From assembly GCA_934630555.1 (NCBI GenBank), contig CAKTXB010000122.1, forward strand, positions 1 through 6,164: a stretch of DNA of 6,164 bases. The letters are read 5' to 3'. The stretch comes from an uncultured Oscillospiraceae bacterium (lineage in GTDB: Bacteria; Bacillota; Clostridia; Oscillospirales; Oscillospiraceae). A program made the translations under genes and the position numbers. Of this stretch, positions 1 to 5,667 are shown piece by piece (position 1 is the stretch's first letter; each line of letters opens with the position of its first letter). The notes under the pieces are model-generated. The model saw nothing but the letters and a program-made list of their open reading frames with translations. It was not told the DNA's origin and did no database searches.

Positions 1-836
1 GTCTGCACGCCGCGGCGGATTTCTTCGCGCAGCCGGTCTTCCACAACCTTGGAGATCGCGGCCTCGTCCGGCTCTGCGCCGAGGGTGCGGATCTCGTCGA
101 GAACGGTCTTGCGGATCTTCTGACGGGAGATATCGACGAACGGCGCAAGATGCGTCAGCGAGATGGACTGGCCGCCATACTGGTTGGAGGCGATCTGCGC
201 GATGATCTGCGTGGCGATGTTGCAGGCCGTGGAGAAGCTGTGCGGCTTTTCGATGAGCGTGCCGGAGATGACCGTGCCGTTTTGCAGCATATCCTCCAGG
301 TTCACCAGGTCGCAGTTGTGCATATGCTGCGCAAAATAATCGGCGTCGTGGAAGTGGATGATGCCGGCTTCGTGGGCTTCGACAACATTCTGCGGCAGGA
401 GCAGACGGCGCGACAGGTCCTTGGACACCTCGCCCGCCATGTAGTCGCGCTGCACGGAGTTGACGGTGGGGTTCTTGTTGGAGTTTTCCTGCTTGACCTC
501 TTCATTGTTTGACTCAATGAGCGTGAGGATCTTATCGTCGGTCGTGTTGGATTTGCGCACGAGCGTGCGGGTATAGCGGTAGGTGATGTACTTCTTTGCC
601 ACCTCATATGCGCCGTGGGCCATGATCTGGTGCTCGACGAGATCCTGGATCTCTTCCACGCTCAGCGCGCGGTTCATGGACTGGCACGAGAGCTCCACGC
701 TCTCGGCAATGCGGCGGATCTGGATGGGCGTCAGACGGTCTTCTTCGGACACCACATTGTTGGCCTTGGTCACGGCGGCGATGATCTTCATGAGATCAAA
801 CGTGGCTTCGGAACCGTTTCGCTTGATGATCTTCAT
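1..836 (-). CDS. nrdD: Anaerobic (class III) ribonucleoside-triphosphate reductase NrdD, N-terminal part (3' end beyond the window)
   Basis: NrdD reduces ribonucleoside triphosphates to dNTPs under anoxia, using a glycyl radical installed by NrdG; it acts in the cytosol. The leftward frame is open from an ATG at 836 to the window edge, giving about 278 residues; the family is usually around 700 or more, so the catalytic core's second half and the C-terminal glycyl-radical site lie outside. Residues 1 to about 95 form an ATP-cone (starts MKIIKRNGSEATFD), the allosteric nucleotide site. The reductase domain then begins: IIHFHDAD at 159-166, HNCDLVNLEDML at 173-184, and SFSTACNIATQI at 200-211, all typical of NrdD. 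C175 sits at the conserved active-site cysteine of the family. AGGAG at 846-850, 9 nt upstream, supports the start. nrdG is divergent rather than downstream, an uncommon layout. Identity is clear from the motifs. Confidence 0.96.
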   Translation of the reverse strand, partial: MKIIKRNGSEATFDLMKIIAAVTKANNVVSEEDRLTPIQIRRIAESVELSCQSMNRALSVEEIQDLVEHQIMAHGAYEVAKKYITYRYTRTLVRKSNTTDDKILTLIESNNEEVKQENSNKNPTVNSVQRDYMAGEVSKDLSRRLLLPQNVVEAHEAGIIHFHDADYFAQHMHNCDLVNLEDMLQNGTVISGTLIEKPHSFSTACNIATQIIAQIASNQYGGQSISLTHLAPFVDISRQKIRKTVLDEIRTLGAEPDEAAISKVVEDRLREEIRRGVQ

Positions 837-883
837 GGGTATATGCTCCTCTCTCCCTGTACGAACAAATCATTACAAAATGA

Positions 884-899
884 CAACTAAATATAGCAT
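884..899. promoter_or_regulatory. Putative NrdR box 1 (degenerate), nrdD side
   Basis: The site caactaaatatagcat matches about 11 of 16 positions of the NrdR operator consensus acaCwAtATaTwGtgt, including both core C and G. Its centre lies 33 bp from the stronger box at 917-932, close to the roughly three-turn pairing typical of NrdR operators. It lies in the nrdD leader. Taken alone it would not be convincing; the pairing supports it. Confidence 0.4.
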
Positions 900-916
900 A
901 AAGAAACGGATAGCGA

Positions 917-932
917 CCACAATATCTTGTGG
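917..932. promoter_or_regulatory. Putative NrdR box 2, nrdD side
   Basis: The site ccacaatatcttgtgg is a 16-bp palindrome with a single mismatched pair. It matches about 13 of 16 positions of the NrdR consensus. It begins a few bases downstream of the predicted nrdD transcription start (near 940). NrdR is an ATP-cone repressor that senses dATP/ATP and controls ribonucleotide reductase genes. The nrdR gene is not in this window. Confidence 0.62.
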
Positions 933-946
933 CGGCCGCAGAACTT

Positions 947-975
947 ACTATACAGGAAAGCTGAGAGCCTGTCAA
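947..975 (-). promoter_or_regulatory. Predicted sigma-70-type promoter for nrdD
   Basis: Read leftward, TTGACA (970-975) is followed after exactly 17 bp by TATAGT (947-952). This is a perfect -35 and a five-of-six -10 at ideal spacing. The transcript would start near 940, giving a leader of roughly 100 nt before the nrdD ATG. Two putative NrdR boxes lie just downstream of the -10, where a bound repressor could block initiation or escape. Confidence 0.75.
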
Positions 976-991
976 GGGATATTGTAAAAAT

Positions 992-1007
992 TCAGCACAT
1001 ATTGACA
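992..1007. promoter_or_regulatory. Possible NrdR half-site box 3, nrdG side
   Basis: The site tcagcacatattgaca has only one good half (ATATTG) and matches about 9 of 16 consensus positions. Its centre is 31 bp from the strong box at 1023-1038, the usual spacing for a tandem NrdR pair. It also contains a TTGACA that could be a -35, but no matching -10 lies at 16-18 bp downstream. Confidence 0.3.
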
Positions 1008-1017
1008 AAAAGCACGT

Positions 1018-1043
1018 GTGAAACACAAGATATTGCGTTTCAC
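1018..1043. promoter_or_regulatory. Putative NrdR box 4 (1023-1038) inside a 26-bp dyad, nrdG side
   Basis: The inner 16 bp, acacaagatattgcgt, match about 14 of 16 positions of the NrdR consensus, the best match in the window. The box is centred on a larger inverted repeat: GTGAAAC (1018-1024) and GTTTCAC (1037-1043) share its symmetry axis at 1030.5. Of the 13 base pairs, 11 are complementary. The site lies about 50 bp upstream of the -10 assigned to nrdG-dut. Confidence 0.6.
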
Positions 1044-1066
1044 GACGGAGAAAACGGAAATAACAG

Positions 1067-1095
1067 TTGCACCGACCTCTGTTTTGTGATACGCT
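1067..1095 (+). promoter_or_regulatory. Predicted extended -10 promoter for nrdG-dut
   Basis: TTGCAC (1067-1072), 17 bp, then TACGCT (1090-1095) preceded by TG one base upstream (1087-1088), giving an extended -10. Each hexamer is weak alone. The same layout, TTGCnC then TGATAC and TAGA at identical spacing, recurs before the HAD phosphatase gene at 4718-4746, which supports its use. The start would fall near 1102, with a leader of about 26 nt holding the AGGAG site. Confidence 0.5.
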
Positions 1096-1127
1096 AGAGC
1101 CGAAAAAAACGAAAGGAGCGTGGCGGC

Positions 1128-1646
1128 ATGAATTATGCGGCCATCAAGCCGTGGGATATTGCAAACGGCCCGGGCGTGCGCGTGAGCCTGTTCGTATCGG
1201 GCTGCGCGCACCACTGCAAGGACTGCTTTAACGCTGAGGCGTGGGATTTTAACTATGGCGCGCCGTTTGACGCGCAGGAGGAGGAAAAGCTGCTGGCACT
1301 GCTGACGCCGGACTACATCCGGGGCATCACCTATTTAGGCGGCGAGCCGTTTGACCCGCGCAACCAGCCGGCGCTGCTGGACCTTACGCGCAAGATCCGC
1401 GCGCGCTATCCGCAAAAAACCATCTGGGCGTTTACGGGCTATGTGTACGATGAGAACCTGCCGCGGGTGGACGGCGTGACGCAGGAGCTGCTGGAGGGGC
1501 TGGATGTGCTTGTGGACGGGCCGTTTATTGCGGCGCGCAAAAATCTCTCGCTGCGCTTTCGCGGCTCGGACAACCAGCGGCTCATTGATATGCCGAAAAC
1601 ATTGCAGACCGGCGCGGTCGTTCTGTGGAACGACGCGCAGGAATAA
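1128..1646 (+). CDS. nrdG: Anaerobic ribonucleotide reductase activating protein NrdG (radical SAM)
   Basis: NrdG uses a [4Fe-4S] cluster and S-adenosylmethionine to generate the glycyl radical on NrdD, switching on anaerobic dNTP synthesis. The 172-residue product is of usual family length. The radical-SAM motif CAHHCKDC gives cluster ligands C26, C30 and C33; GGEP at 71-74 is the SAM-binding segment. The N-terminal NGPGVRVSLFVSGC stretch and the C-terminal VDGPF, LSLRFRGSDNQR blocks are characteristic of NrdG rather than of pyruvate formate-lyase activase. The start ATG is preceded by AAAGGAG (1112-1118) at 9 nt. It is divergent from its substrate gene nrdD and shares the control region with it. 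The dut gene follows after 11 bp, so the two are almost certainly co-transcribed. Confidence 0.96.
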   Translation: MNYAAIKPWDIANGPGVRVSLFVSGCAHHCKDCFNAEAWDFNYGAPFDAQEEEKLLALLTPDYIRGITYLGGEPFDPRNQPALLDLTRKIRARYPQKTIWAFTGYVYDENLPRVDGVTQELLEGLDVLVDGPFIAARKNLSLRFRGSDNQRLIDMPKTLQTGAVVLWNDAQE

Positions 1647-1657
1647 GGAGAAGGACT

Positions 1658-2089
1658 ATGCCGAAAATCAAGATCCACTATTTTTCCCCCGACGCGCCGC
1701 GGCTGAAAATGACCGACAAGGGCGACTGGATCGACCTGTACTGCGCCGAAACGATGGAATTGCACGCGGGCGAGTTCGTGCTTGTGCCGCTGGGCGTTTC
1801 CATGCAGCTGCCGGAAGGGTATGAGGCGCGCACGGCGCCGCGCTCGTCCACATTTAAGCGCTGGGGTATTTTGCAGGCCAACTCTGTGGGCGTGATCGAC
1901 AACAGCTATTGCGGCACGAACGACGAATGGAAGCTGCCTGTTTATGCAACGCGCGACACGGTACTGGAAAAGGGCGACCGCATCTGCCAGTTCCGCATTT
2001 TTGAAACGCAGCCGCCGATCGAATTTGAGGAGTGCGACAAGCTCTCTGACACCGACCGCGGCGGCTTTGGCTCGACCGGACGGAAATAA
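1658..2089 (+). CDS. dut: dUTP diphosphatase (dUTPase), trimeric type
   Basis: It hydrolyses dUTP to dUMP and pyrophosphate, keeping uracil out of DNA and supplying dUMP for thymidylate synthesis. The 143-residue product fits the homotrimeric family. The conserved motifs appear in order: a divergent motif 1 around 22-31 (GDWIDLYCAE), motif 2 APRSS at 60-64, motif 3 GVIDNSYCG at 78-86, motif 4 GDRICQFRI at 106-114, and motif 5 DRGGFGSTG at 133-141. The catalytic aspartate is probably D81 by analogy. The NDEWKL insert after motif 3 is, from memory, common in clostridial dUTPases. The start at 1658 is chosen because AAGGAG at 1645-1650 overlaps the nrdG stop codon and sits 7 nt upstream; an earlier in-frame ATG at 1625 lies inside nrdG and lacks such support. 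Confidence 0.95.
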   Translation: MPKIKIHYFSPDAPRLKMTDKGDWIDLYCAETMELHAGEFVLVPLGVSMQLPEGYEARTAPRSSTFKRWGILQANSVGVIDNSYCGTNDEWKLPVYATRDTVLEKGDRICQFRIFETQPPIEFEECDKLSDTDRGGFGSTGRK

Positions 2090-2101
2090 GATCACAAACA
2101 G

Positions 2102-2138
2102 CGCGGGCCGCGCCCTTTGAGGGTGCGGCCCGCGTTTT
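2102..2138 (+). terminator. Intrinsic terminator after nrdG-dut
   Basis: Arms at 2102-2115 and 2121-2134 form a 14-bp, very GC-rich stem with a single G-U pair and a 5-nt loop, followed by TTTT (2135-2138). It begins 12 bp after the dut stop. Read leftward it could also help end the converging copA transcript, whose stop is at 2148, but the leftward tail (CTGTTTGTG) is only moderately U-rich. Confidence 0.88.
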
Positions 2139-2147
2139 GCTTGCGCG

Positions 2148-2342
2148 TTATTTTGCGTCGTAGCCGGCCTTTTTCACGGCCTCGATGAGCGCCGCGCGGT
2201 CGGCGTCGCCGGTGACGACGGCGCATTTTTTCTCTACGTCAGCCTCGGCGGCGGTCACGCCGGGCACGGACAGAAGCGCCTGCTCTACGTGCGCCTTGCA
2301 GTGCGCGCACATCATACCGGTCACGGAAAGGGTGGTCGTCAT
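2148..2342 (-). CDS. Possible separately translated CopZ-like copper chaperone (internal start in copA)
   Basis: The last 64 codons of copA, read from the in-frame ATG at 2342 (residue 751), make a complete heavy-metal-associated protein of the size of free-standing CopZ. It has the CxxC site GMMCAHC at residues 9-15, then the usual beta-alpha-beta-beta-alpha-beta pattern ending AGYDAK. The ATG is preceded by AGGAGG (2351-2356) at 8 nt, a textbook ribosome binding site that coding sequence alone would not require. This makes internal initiation plausible, releasing a soluble chaperone that carries Cu(I) to CopA. The alternative is that the site is a relic of an ancestral separate copZ, and only the fusion is made. 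The sequence cannot decide this. Confidence 0.5.
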   Translation of the reverse strand: MTTTLSVTGMMCAHCKAHVEQALLSVPGVTAAEADVEKKCAVVTGDADRAALIEAVKKAGYDAK

Positions 2343-4592
2343 GGTATCGTCCTCCTGTTTTTTTATGGCCGGCGCAGCTTCCTGCACGGCCTCTACTTTG
2401 GGTTTCCAGAACCGCAGGCGCAGCGCGTTTGTCACCACGCATACGGAGCTGAGGCTCATGGCTGCCGCGCCCAGCATGGGGCTGAGCGTCACGCCGGCAA
2501 AATGCAGCGCGCCGGCGGCGATGGGGATGCCGAGCGTATTATAGAAAAACGCCCAGAACAGATTTTCTTTGACATTGCGGATGACGGCGCGGCTGAGGTC
2601 TGCCGCCCGCACCACATCCAGCGGGTCGGAGCGCATGAGGATGACGTCAGCCGATTCGATGGCGACGTCGGTGCCTGCGCCGATGGCAATGCCAATGTCC
2701 GCGCGCATGAGCGCCGGGGCATCGTTGATGCCGTCGCCGACCATGGCCACGCGCTGGCCCTCGGCCTGCAGCTGGCGGATGGTGGCCTCCTTATCGGCCG
2801 GCAGCACGCCGGAGATGACGCGTGTGATGCCAAGGCGCTTTGCAATGACGTTTGCCGTGACTTCATTATCGCCTGTGAGCAGCACCACGTCCATGCGGCG
2901 CTTTTGCAGCTCGGCGACGGTCTGCCGTGCCGTGGGCTTTTCCACATCCTGCGCGGCGATCGTGCCGAGATACCGGCCGTCGGCGGCAAAGTACAGCGGG
3001 GTCTTGCCCTGCTTTGCAAATTCCTCTGTGGGCGTGAAGGCAATACCGCGCTCGCGCAGGAAGGCGATGTTGCCGGAGAGCAGATGGCGACCCTCTACAT
3101 CGGCCTCCACGCCCTTGCCGGGGATGGAGGCGAAGTTTTCGGCAGCCGGAATGTCCAGCCCGCGCTTTTGCGCTTCGGCCAGCACAGCGTCCGCCAGCGG
3201 ATGCTCGGACGGCTGCTCCAGCCCGGCGGCCAGACGCAGCAGCGTCTGCGCATCGGTGCCGTTCGGGGCGATGTCGGTCACGACCGGCCTGCCCTGCGTC
3301 AGCGTGCCGGTCTTGTCCATGACAACGGCGCTGACCTTGTGCAGCTGCTCCAGACTTTCGGCGGATTTAAACAGCACGCCCTGCTCCGCGCCGCGGCCGG
3401 TGCCGACCATGATGGCCACCGGTGTGGCAAGACCCAGCGCGCAGGGGCACGAGATAACGAGCACGGACACCGCCGTAGTCAGCGCAAATTCAAACGTCTG
3501 CCCCACAAGCAGCCAGATGATGGCCGCCAGCAGCGCAATGCCCATGACCACGGGCACGAACACGCCTGCGATCTGGTCGGCCAGCCGCGCGATGGGCGCC
3601 TTGGAGCCGCCCGCGTCCTCGACCAGCCGGATGATCTGCGCCAGCGTTGTATCCTCGCCGACCTTATCGGCTCTGAATTTCAGGAAACCGGTCTTATTGA
3701 TGGTGGCGGCGGCCACGCGGCTGCCGGGATGCTTTTCAGAAGGGATACTCTCGCCTGTGAGCGCGCTTTCGTCTACGGCTGAGCTGCCCTCCAGCACCAC
3801 GCCGTCGACCGGGATGCGCCCGCCCGGGCGCACGAGCACCACATCGCCCAGCTGCACCTGCTCTACCGGCAGCTGCAATTCCGCGCCGCCGCGCACAACG
3901 ACTGCCGTTTTCGGCGTCAGGTCCATGAGTTTTTCAATGGCTTCGCCGGTCTTGCCCTTGGAGCGGGTCTCCAGAAATTTGCCCAGCGTGACCAGCGTCA
4001 GGATCATGCCGGCGGACTCAAAATACAGACCCATCCTCTCGCCTGCGAGGACGGCGTAGAAGCTGTAGAGCACGCTGGCGGTGGAGCCGAGGGCTACGAG
4101 CGTGTCCATATTCGGCGCGCCGTGGAACAGCTTTGCAAAGCCGCTTGTAAAAAACACGCGGTTTACGATGAGGATAGGCAGCAGGAACACAAATTCCGCG
4201 GCGGCCATGATGAAGAACCCGCGCATTCCGTCGTGGAACACGTGCGGCATGGGCAGACCGATCATGTGCCCCATGGACACGTACATGAGCAGCACCAGAA
4301 ACACCAGCGACACGATGAGCCGCGTTTTCATGTTTTTCAGCGCCTTTTCCTGCGCCGCATTGCGCCGCCGGGCCGCGCCGGCCTGCGCGATCTGGGCGCC
4401 GTAGCCCTCGTGCGTCACGGCGTCGATGATCTGCTGCGCATTGGCCACGCTTTCGTCAAAGTCGGCGTCCAGCCGGCCGGCCAGCAGATTGACCGCGGCG
4501 CTGCGCACACCCGGCACGGCCTTGGCCACGCGCTCGACGCGCGCGCTGCACGCCGAGCACGTCATGCCCGTGATGGTGAATGTCTGTTTCAT
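2148..4592 (-). CDS. copA: Copper-exporting P1B-type ATPase CopA with a fused C-terminal CopZ-like domain
   Basis: This membrane pump exports Cu(I) using ATP. In its 814 residues: an N-terminal heavy-metal-associated domain with GMTCSAC (C12, C15); transmembrane segments from about 90; actuator TGES at 279-282; the CPC ion site C382-P383-C384; DKTGT at 426-430 with the phosphorylated D426; nucleotide-site HP at 464-465; GDGINDAP hinge at 619-626. YN at 684-685 and MSLSS at 712-716 are the TM7/TM8 residues marking the Cu(I) P1B-1 subgroup. After a short hydrophilic linker, residues 751-814 form a second metal-binding domain with GMMCAHC (C762, C765). That is unusual: CopZ-like domains normally precede the membrane part or are separate proteins. 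Start ATG 4592 has AGGAAGGG (4600-4607) 7 nt upstream. No copper regulator gene is adjacent. Silver may also be handled. Confidence 0.95.
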   Translation of the reverse strand: MKQTFTITGMTCSACSARVERVAKAVPGVRSAAVNLLAGRLDADFDESVANAQQIIDAVTHEGYGAQIAQAGAARRRNAAQEKALKNMKTRLIVSLVFLVLLMYVSMGHMIGLPMPHVFHDGMRGFFIMAAAEFVFLLPILIVNRVFFTSGFAKLFHGAPNMDTLVALGSTASVLYSFYAVLAGERMGLYFESAGMILTLVTLGKFLETRSKGKTGEAIEKLMDLTPKTAVVVRGGAELQLPVEQVQLGDVVLVRPGGRIPVDGVVLEGSSAVDESALTGESIPSEKHPGSRVAAATINKTGFLKFRADKVGEDTTLAQIIRLVEDAGGSKAPIARLADQIAGVFVPVVMGIALLAAIIWLLVGQTFEFALTTAVSVLVISCPCALGLATPVAIMVGTGRGAEQGVLFKSAESLEQLHKVSAVVMDKTGTLTQGRPVVTDIAPNGTDAQTLLRLAAGLEQPSEHPLADAVLAEAQKRGLDIPAAENFASIPGKGVEADVEGRHLLSGNIAFLRERGIAFTPTEEFAKQGKTPLYFAADGRYLGTIAAQDVEKPTARQTVAELQKRRMDVVLLTGDNEVTANVIAKRLGITRVISGVLPADKEATIRQLQAEGQRVAMVGDGINDAPALMRADIGIAIGAGTDVAIESADVILMRSDPLDVVRAADLSRAVIRNVKENLFWAFFYNTLGIPIAAGALHFAGVTLSPMLGAAAMSLSSVCVVTNALRLRFWKPKVEAVQEAAPAIKKQEDDTMTTTLSVTGMMCAHCKAHVEQALLSVPGVTAAEADVEKKCAVVTGDADRAALIEAVKKAGYDAK

Positions 4593-4651
4593 GGATTATC
4601 CCTTCCTGTGGGGCTTAAAAACCCATTAAATTGATATGTTTTATTGTTGTC

Positions 4652-4680
4652 ATCATAGCACGACCGGGGCATCCTGTCAA
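4652..4680 (-). promoter_or_regulatory. Predicted strong promoter for copA
   Basis: Read leftward, TTGACA (4675-4680) is followed after 17 bp by TATGAT (4652-4657), with TG one base upstream of the -10. This is near-consensus on every element, so control is probably by repression. The 17-bp spacing argues against a CueR/MerR-type activator, which needs 19-20 bp. No CopY box (TACAnnTGTA) or recognisable CsoR operator was found. The leader is about 50 nt. Confidence 0.78.
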
Positions 4681-4686
4681 TAGGGT

Positions 4687-4701
4687 GCGCAAAAATTGCG
4701 C
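4687..4701. repeat. Small palindrome GCGCAA-AAA-TTGCGC in the copA/HAD divergent region
   Basis: Perfect 6-bp arms with a 3-bp spacer lie just upstream of the copA -35 and 17 bp from the HAD -35. A further TTGCGC half occurs at 4718-4723, 22 bp from the right arm, that is about two helical turns. It could be an operator; it could equally be chance in GC-rich DNA. No regulator family is recognised. Confidence 0.3.
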
Positions 4702-4717
4702 GCGCCATCCGCAGCGG

Positions 4718-4746
4718 TTGCGCTTTTGGCGTGTTTCTGATACCAT
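4718..4746 (+). promoter_or_regulatory. Predicted extended -10 promoter for the HAD phosphatase gene
   Basis: TTGCGC (4718-4723), 17 bp, TACCAT (4741-4746), with TG at 4738-4739 making an extended -10. Its layout matches the nrdG promoter: from TTGC to TGATAC is 20 bp in both, and TAGA follows TGATAC after two bases in both. Transcription would start near 4753, about 22 nt before the ATG. Confidence 0.5.
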
Positions 4747-4774
4747 AGACGCATCATCGTTCGGGAGGCGCGAC

Positions 4775-5569
4775 ATGAACTTGCTCGCAGATAAGAAGCT
4801 CTTTTTACTCGATATGGATGGCACGCTCTACCTCGGCGACCGACTGTTTGACGGTGCGGCGGAATTTTTGCAGGCGGTGCGCCGGCGCGGCGGGCGCTAT
4901 GTGTTTTTGACGAACAATTCCTCCCGCGGTACGGACGCCTATATTGCAAAGCTCGCGCGCATGGGCATTGCCGCGCAGCCGGAGGATTTTCTCACCTCCG
5001 CCGACGCGGCGATCGCGTATCTGCAAAAAACATATACGGACGCGGTTTATTACGTCTGCGGCACACGTTCGCTGAAGGATCAGCTGCGCGCGGCGGGGCT
5101 GCGTGTGACGGACACGCTGACGGAGGATATTACCGTGCTGCTGCTGGGATATGACACGGAGCTGACGTATCAGAAGCTGGAGGACTGCTGTATTTTGCTT
5201 GGACGGAACGTGGATTACATCGCCACGCATCCTGACCTGGTGTGCCCGACGCGCTACGGCTTTGCACCGGACTGCGGCAGTGTCATTGAAATGCTGCACA
5301 CAGCCTGCGGCCGCCGCCCAAAGGTCCTTGGAAAGCCGCAGCCGGAGATGGTCTATCTGGCGCTGGAGCGCTTTGGCTGTGAAAAGGCGGAGGCCTGCCT
5401 CATCGGCGATCGGGTATACACGGACATTGCCTGCGGCCAAAACGCCGGCATTGACACGGTGTTCGTTTTGTCCGGCGAGGGTGTGGAGTCCGACTGTGAG
5501 AAGTTCGGCGTACAGCCGACCTGGACGCTGCCGGATATTTGCGCTGTACTGGCACAGCTTCAGGCGTAA
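4775..5569 (+). CDS. HAD-IIA family (NagD-like) sugar-phosphatase / p-nitrophenylphosphatase-type hydrolase
   Basis: A cytosolic Mg-dependent phosphatase of the haloacid dehalogenase superfamily, subfamily IIA. The 264 residues fit the family. Motif 1 is DMDGTLY at 13-19, with nucleophile D13 and acid/base D15; motif 2 is FLTNNSS at 44-50 (T46); motif 3 is the lysine of GKPQPE at 186-191 (K187); motif 4 is GDRVYTD at 211-217. The region between motifs 2 and 3 is the C2 cap, whose sequence sets the substrate. NagD-like enzymes act on nucleotide monophosphates or sugar phosphates, so the exact substrate here is unknown. The start at 4775 is chosen over an upstream in-frame ATG at 4631: GGGAGG at 4763-4768 sits 6 nt before it, a promoter lies just upstream, and motif 1 is then at the usual position. 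It is transcribed alone and converges on the SLH gene. Confidence 0.92.
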   Translation: MNLLADKKLFLLDMDGTLYLGDRLFDGAAEFLQAVRRRGGRYVFLTNNSSRGTDAYIAKLARMGIAAQPEDFLTSADAAIAYLQKTYTDAVYYVCGTRSLKDQLRAAGLRVTDTLTEDITVLLLGYDTELTYQKLEDCCILLGRNVDYIATHPDLVCPTRYGFAPDCGSVIEMLHTACGRRPKVLGKPQPEMVYLALERFGCEKAEACLIGDRVYTDIACGQNAGIDTVFVLSGEGVESDCEKFGVQPTWTLPDICAVLAQLQA

Positions 5570-5597
5570 AAATGCCCCGCAGAGTTCGCGCCTGCCT

Positions 5598-5636
5598 TCT
5601 CAAACGCGGACCCGGCGCAGCGGTCCACGTTTGAGA
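5598..5636. repeat. Imperfect hairpin A, downstream of the HAD gene
   Basis: Arms at 5598-5612 and 5622-5636 pair over 15 positions with one C-A mismatch and a 9-nt loop. No T-run follows, so it is not an intrinsic terminator by itself. Its right arm (TTTGAGA) overlaps the left arm of hairpin B, so the two are partly exclusive when the B stem is extended. Confidence 0.6.
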
Positions 5637-5667
5637 GCGTGCCAAAAAATGCTTTTTTGACACGCTC
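5635..5667. repeat. Imperfect hairpin B with A6/T6 upper stem
   Basis: Arms at 5635-5649 and 5653-5667 pair over 15 positions with one C-A mismatch and a 3-nt loop (tgc). The upper stem is six A opposite six T. Allowing a 2-nt bulge, the stem can extend outward by pairing TTTGAG (5630-5635) with CTCAAA (5665-5670). This would use bases of hairpins A and C. Confidence 0.6.

Noticed and set aside
837..940. A riboswitch (for example cobalamin) in the nrdD leader
   Set aside because: The leader is AT-rich and short, without a recognisable B12 box or other conserved riboswitch core. NrdR-like boxes explain the region better.
150..987. Rightward open frames of 91 to 134 codons opposite nrdD
   Set aside because: They are antisense to the nrdD coding sequence, whose protein motifs are clear, and have no promoter or family similarity.
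1002..1034. TTGACA at 1002-1007 as the nrdG -35
   Set aside because: At 16-18 bp downstream the candidate -10 hexamers (CACAAG, ACAAGA, CAAGAT) are poor. The TTGCAC/TGATACGCT pair nearer the gene fits better, although a second promoter here cannot be excluded.
1439..2095. Leftward 218-codon open frame opposite nrdG and dut
   Set aside because: It is antisense to two confidently identified genes, has no recognisable motif, and crosses the dut end toward the terminator. No ribosome binding site supports it.
2239..2366. A -1 frameshift product of copA made at the A7 run
   Set aside because: Unlike known bacterial -1 sites, no Shine-Dalgarno-like element 10-14 nt upstream or stimulatory stem-loop downstream was seen. 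The extension to the stop at 2239 is Arg-rich with no domain. The +1/A6 alternative is the more meaningful one and is reported as a finding.
2289..4059. Two long rightward open frames (about 497 and 496 codons) opposite copA
   Set aside because: They lie antisense to an unmistakable copA, overlap each other in different frames, have biased low-complexity composition (Ser/Ala/Pro/Arg- or His/Gln/Gly-rich), and show no family motif. They are the expected by-product of GC-rich codon usage.
4612..4625. Small GGGnnn/CCC inverted repeat in the copA leader as an attenuator
   Set aside because: Only about five pairs including a wobble, no terminator T-run, and no alternative partner. It is too weak to call.
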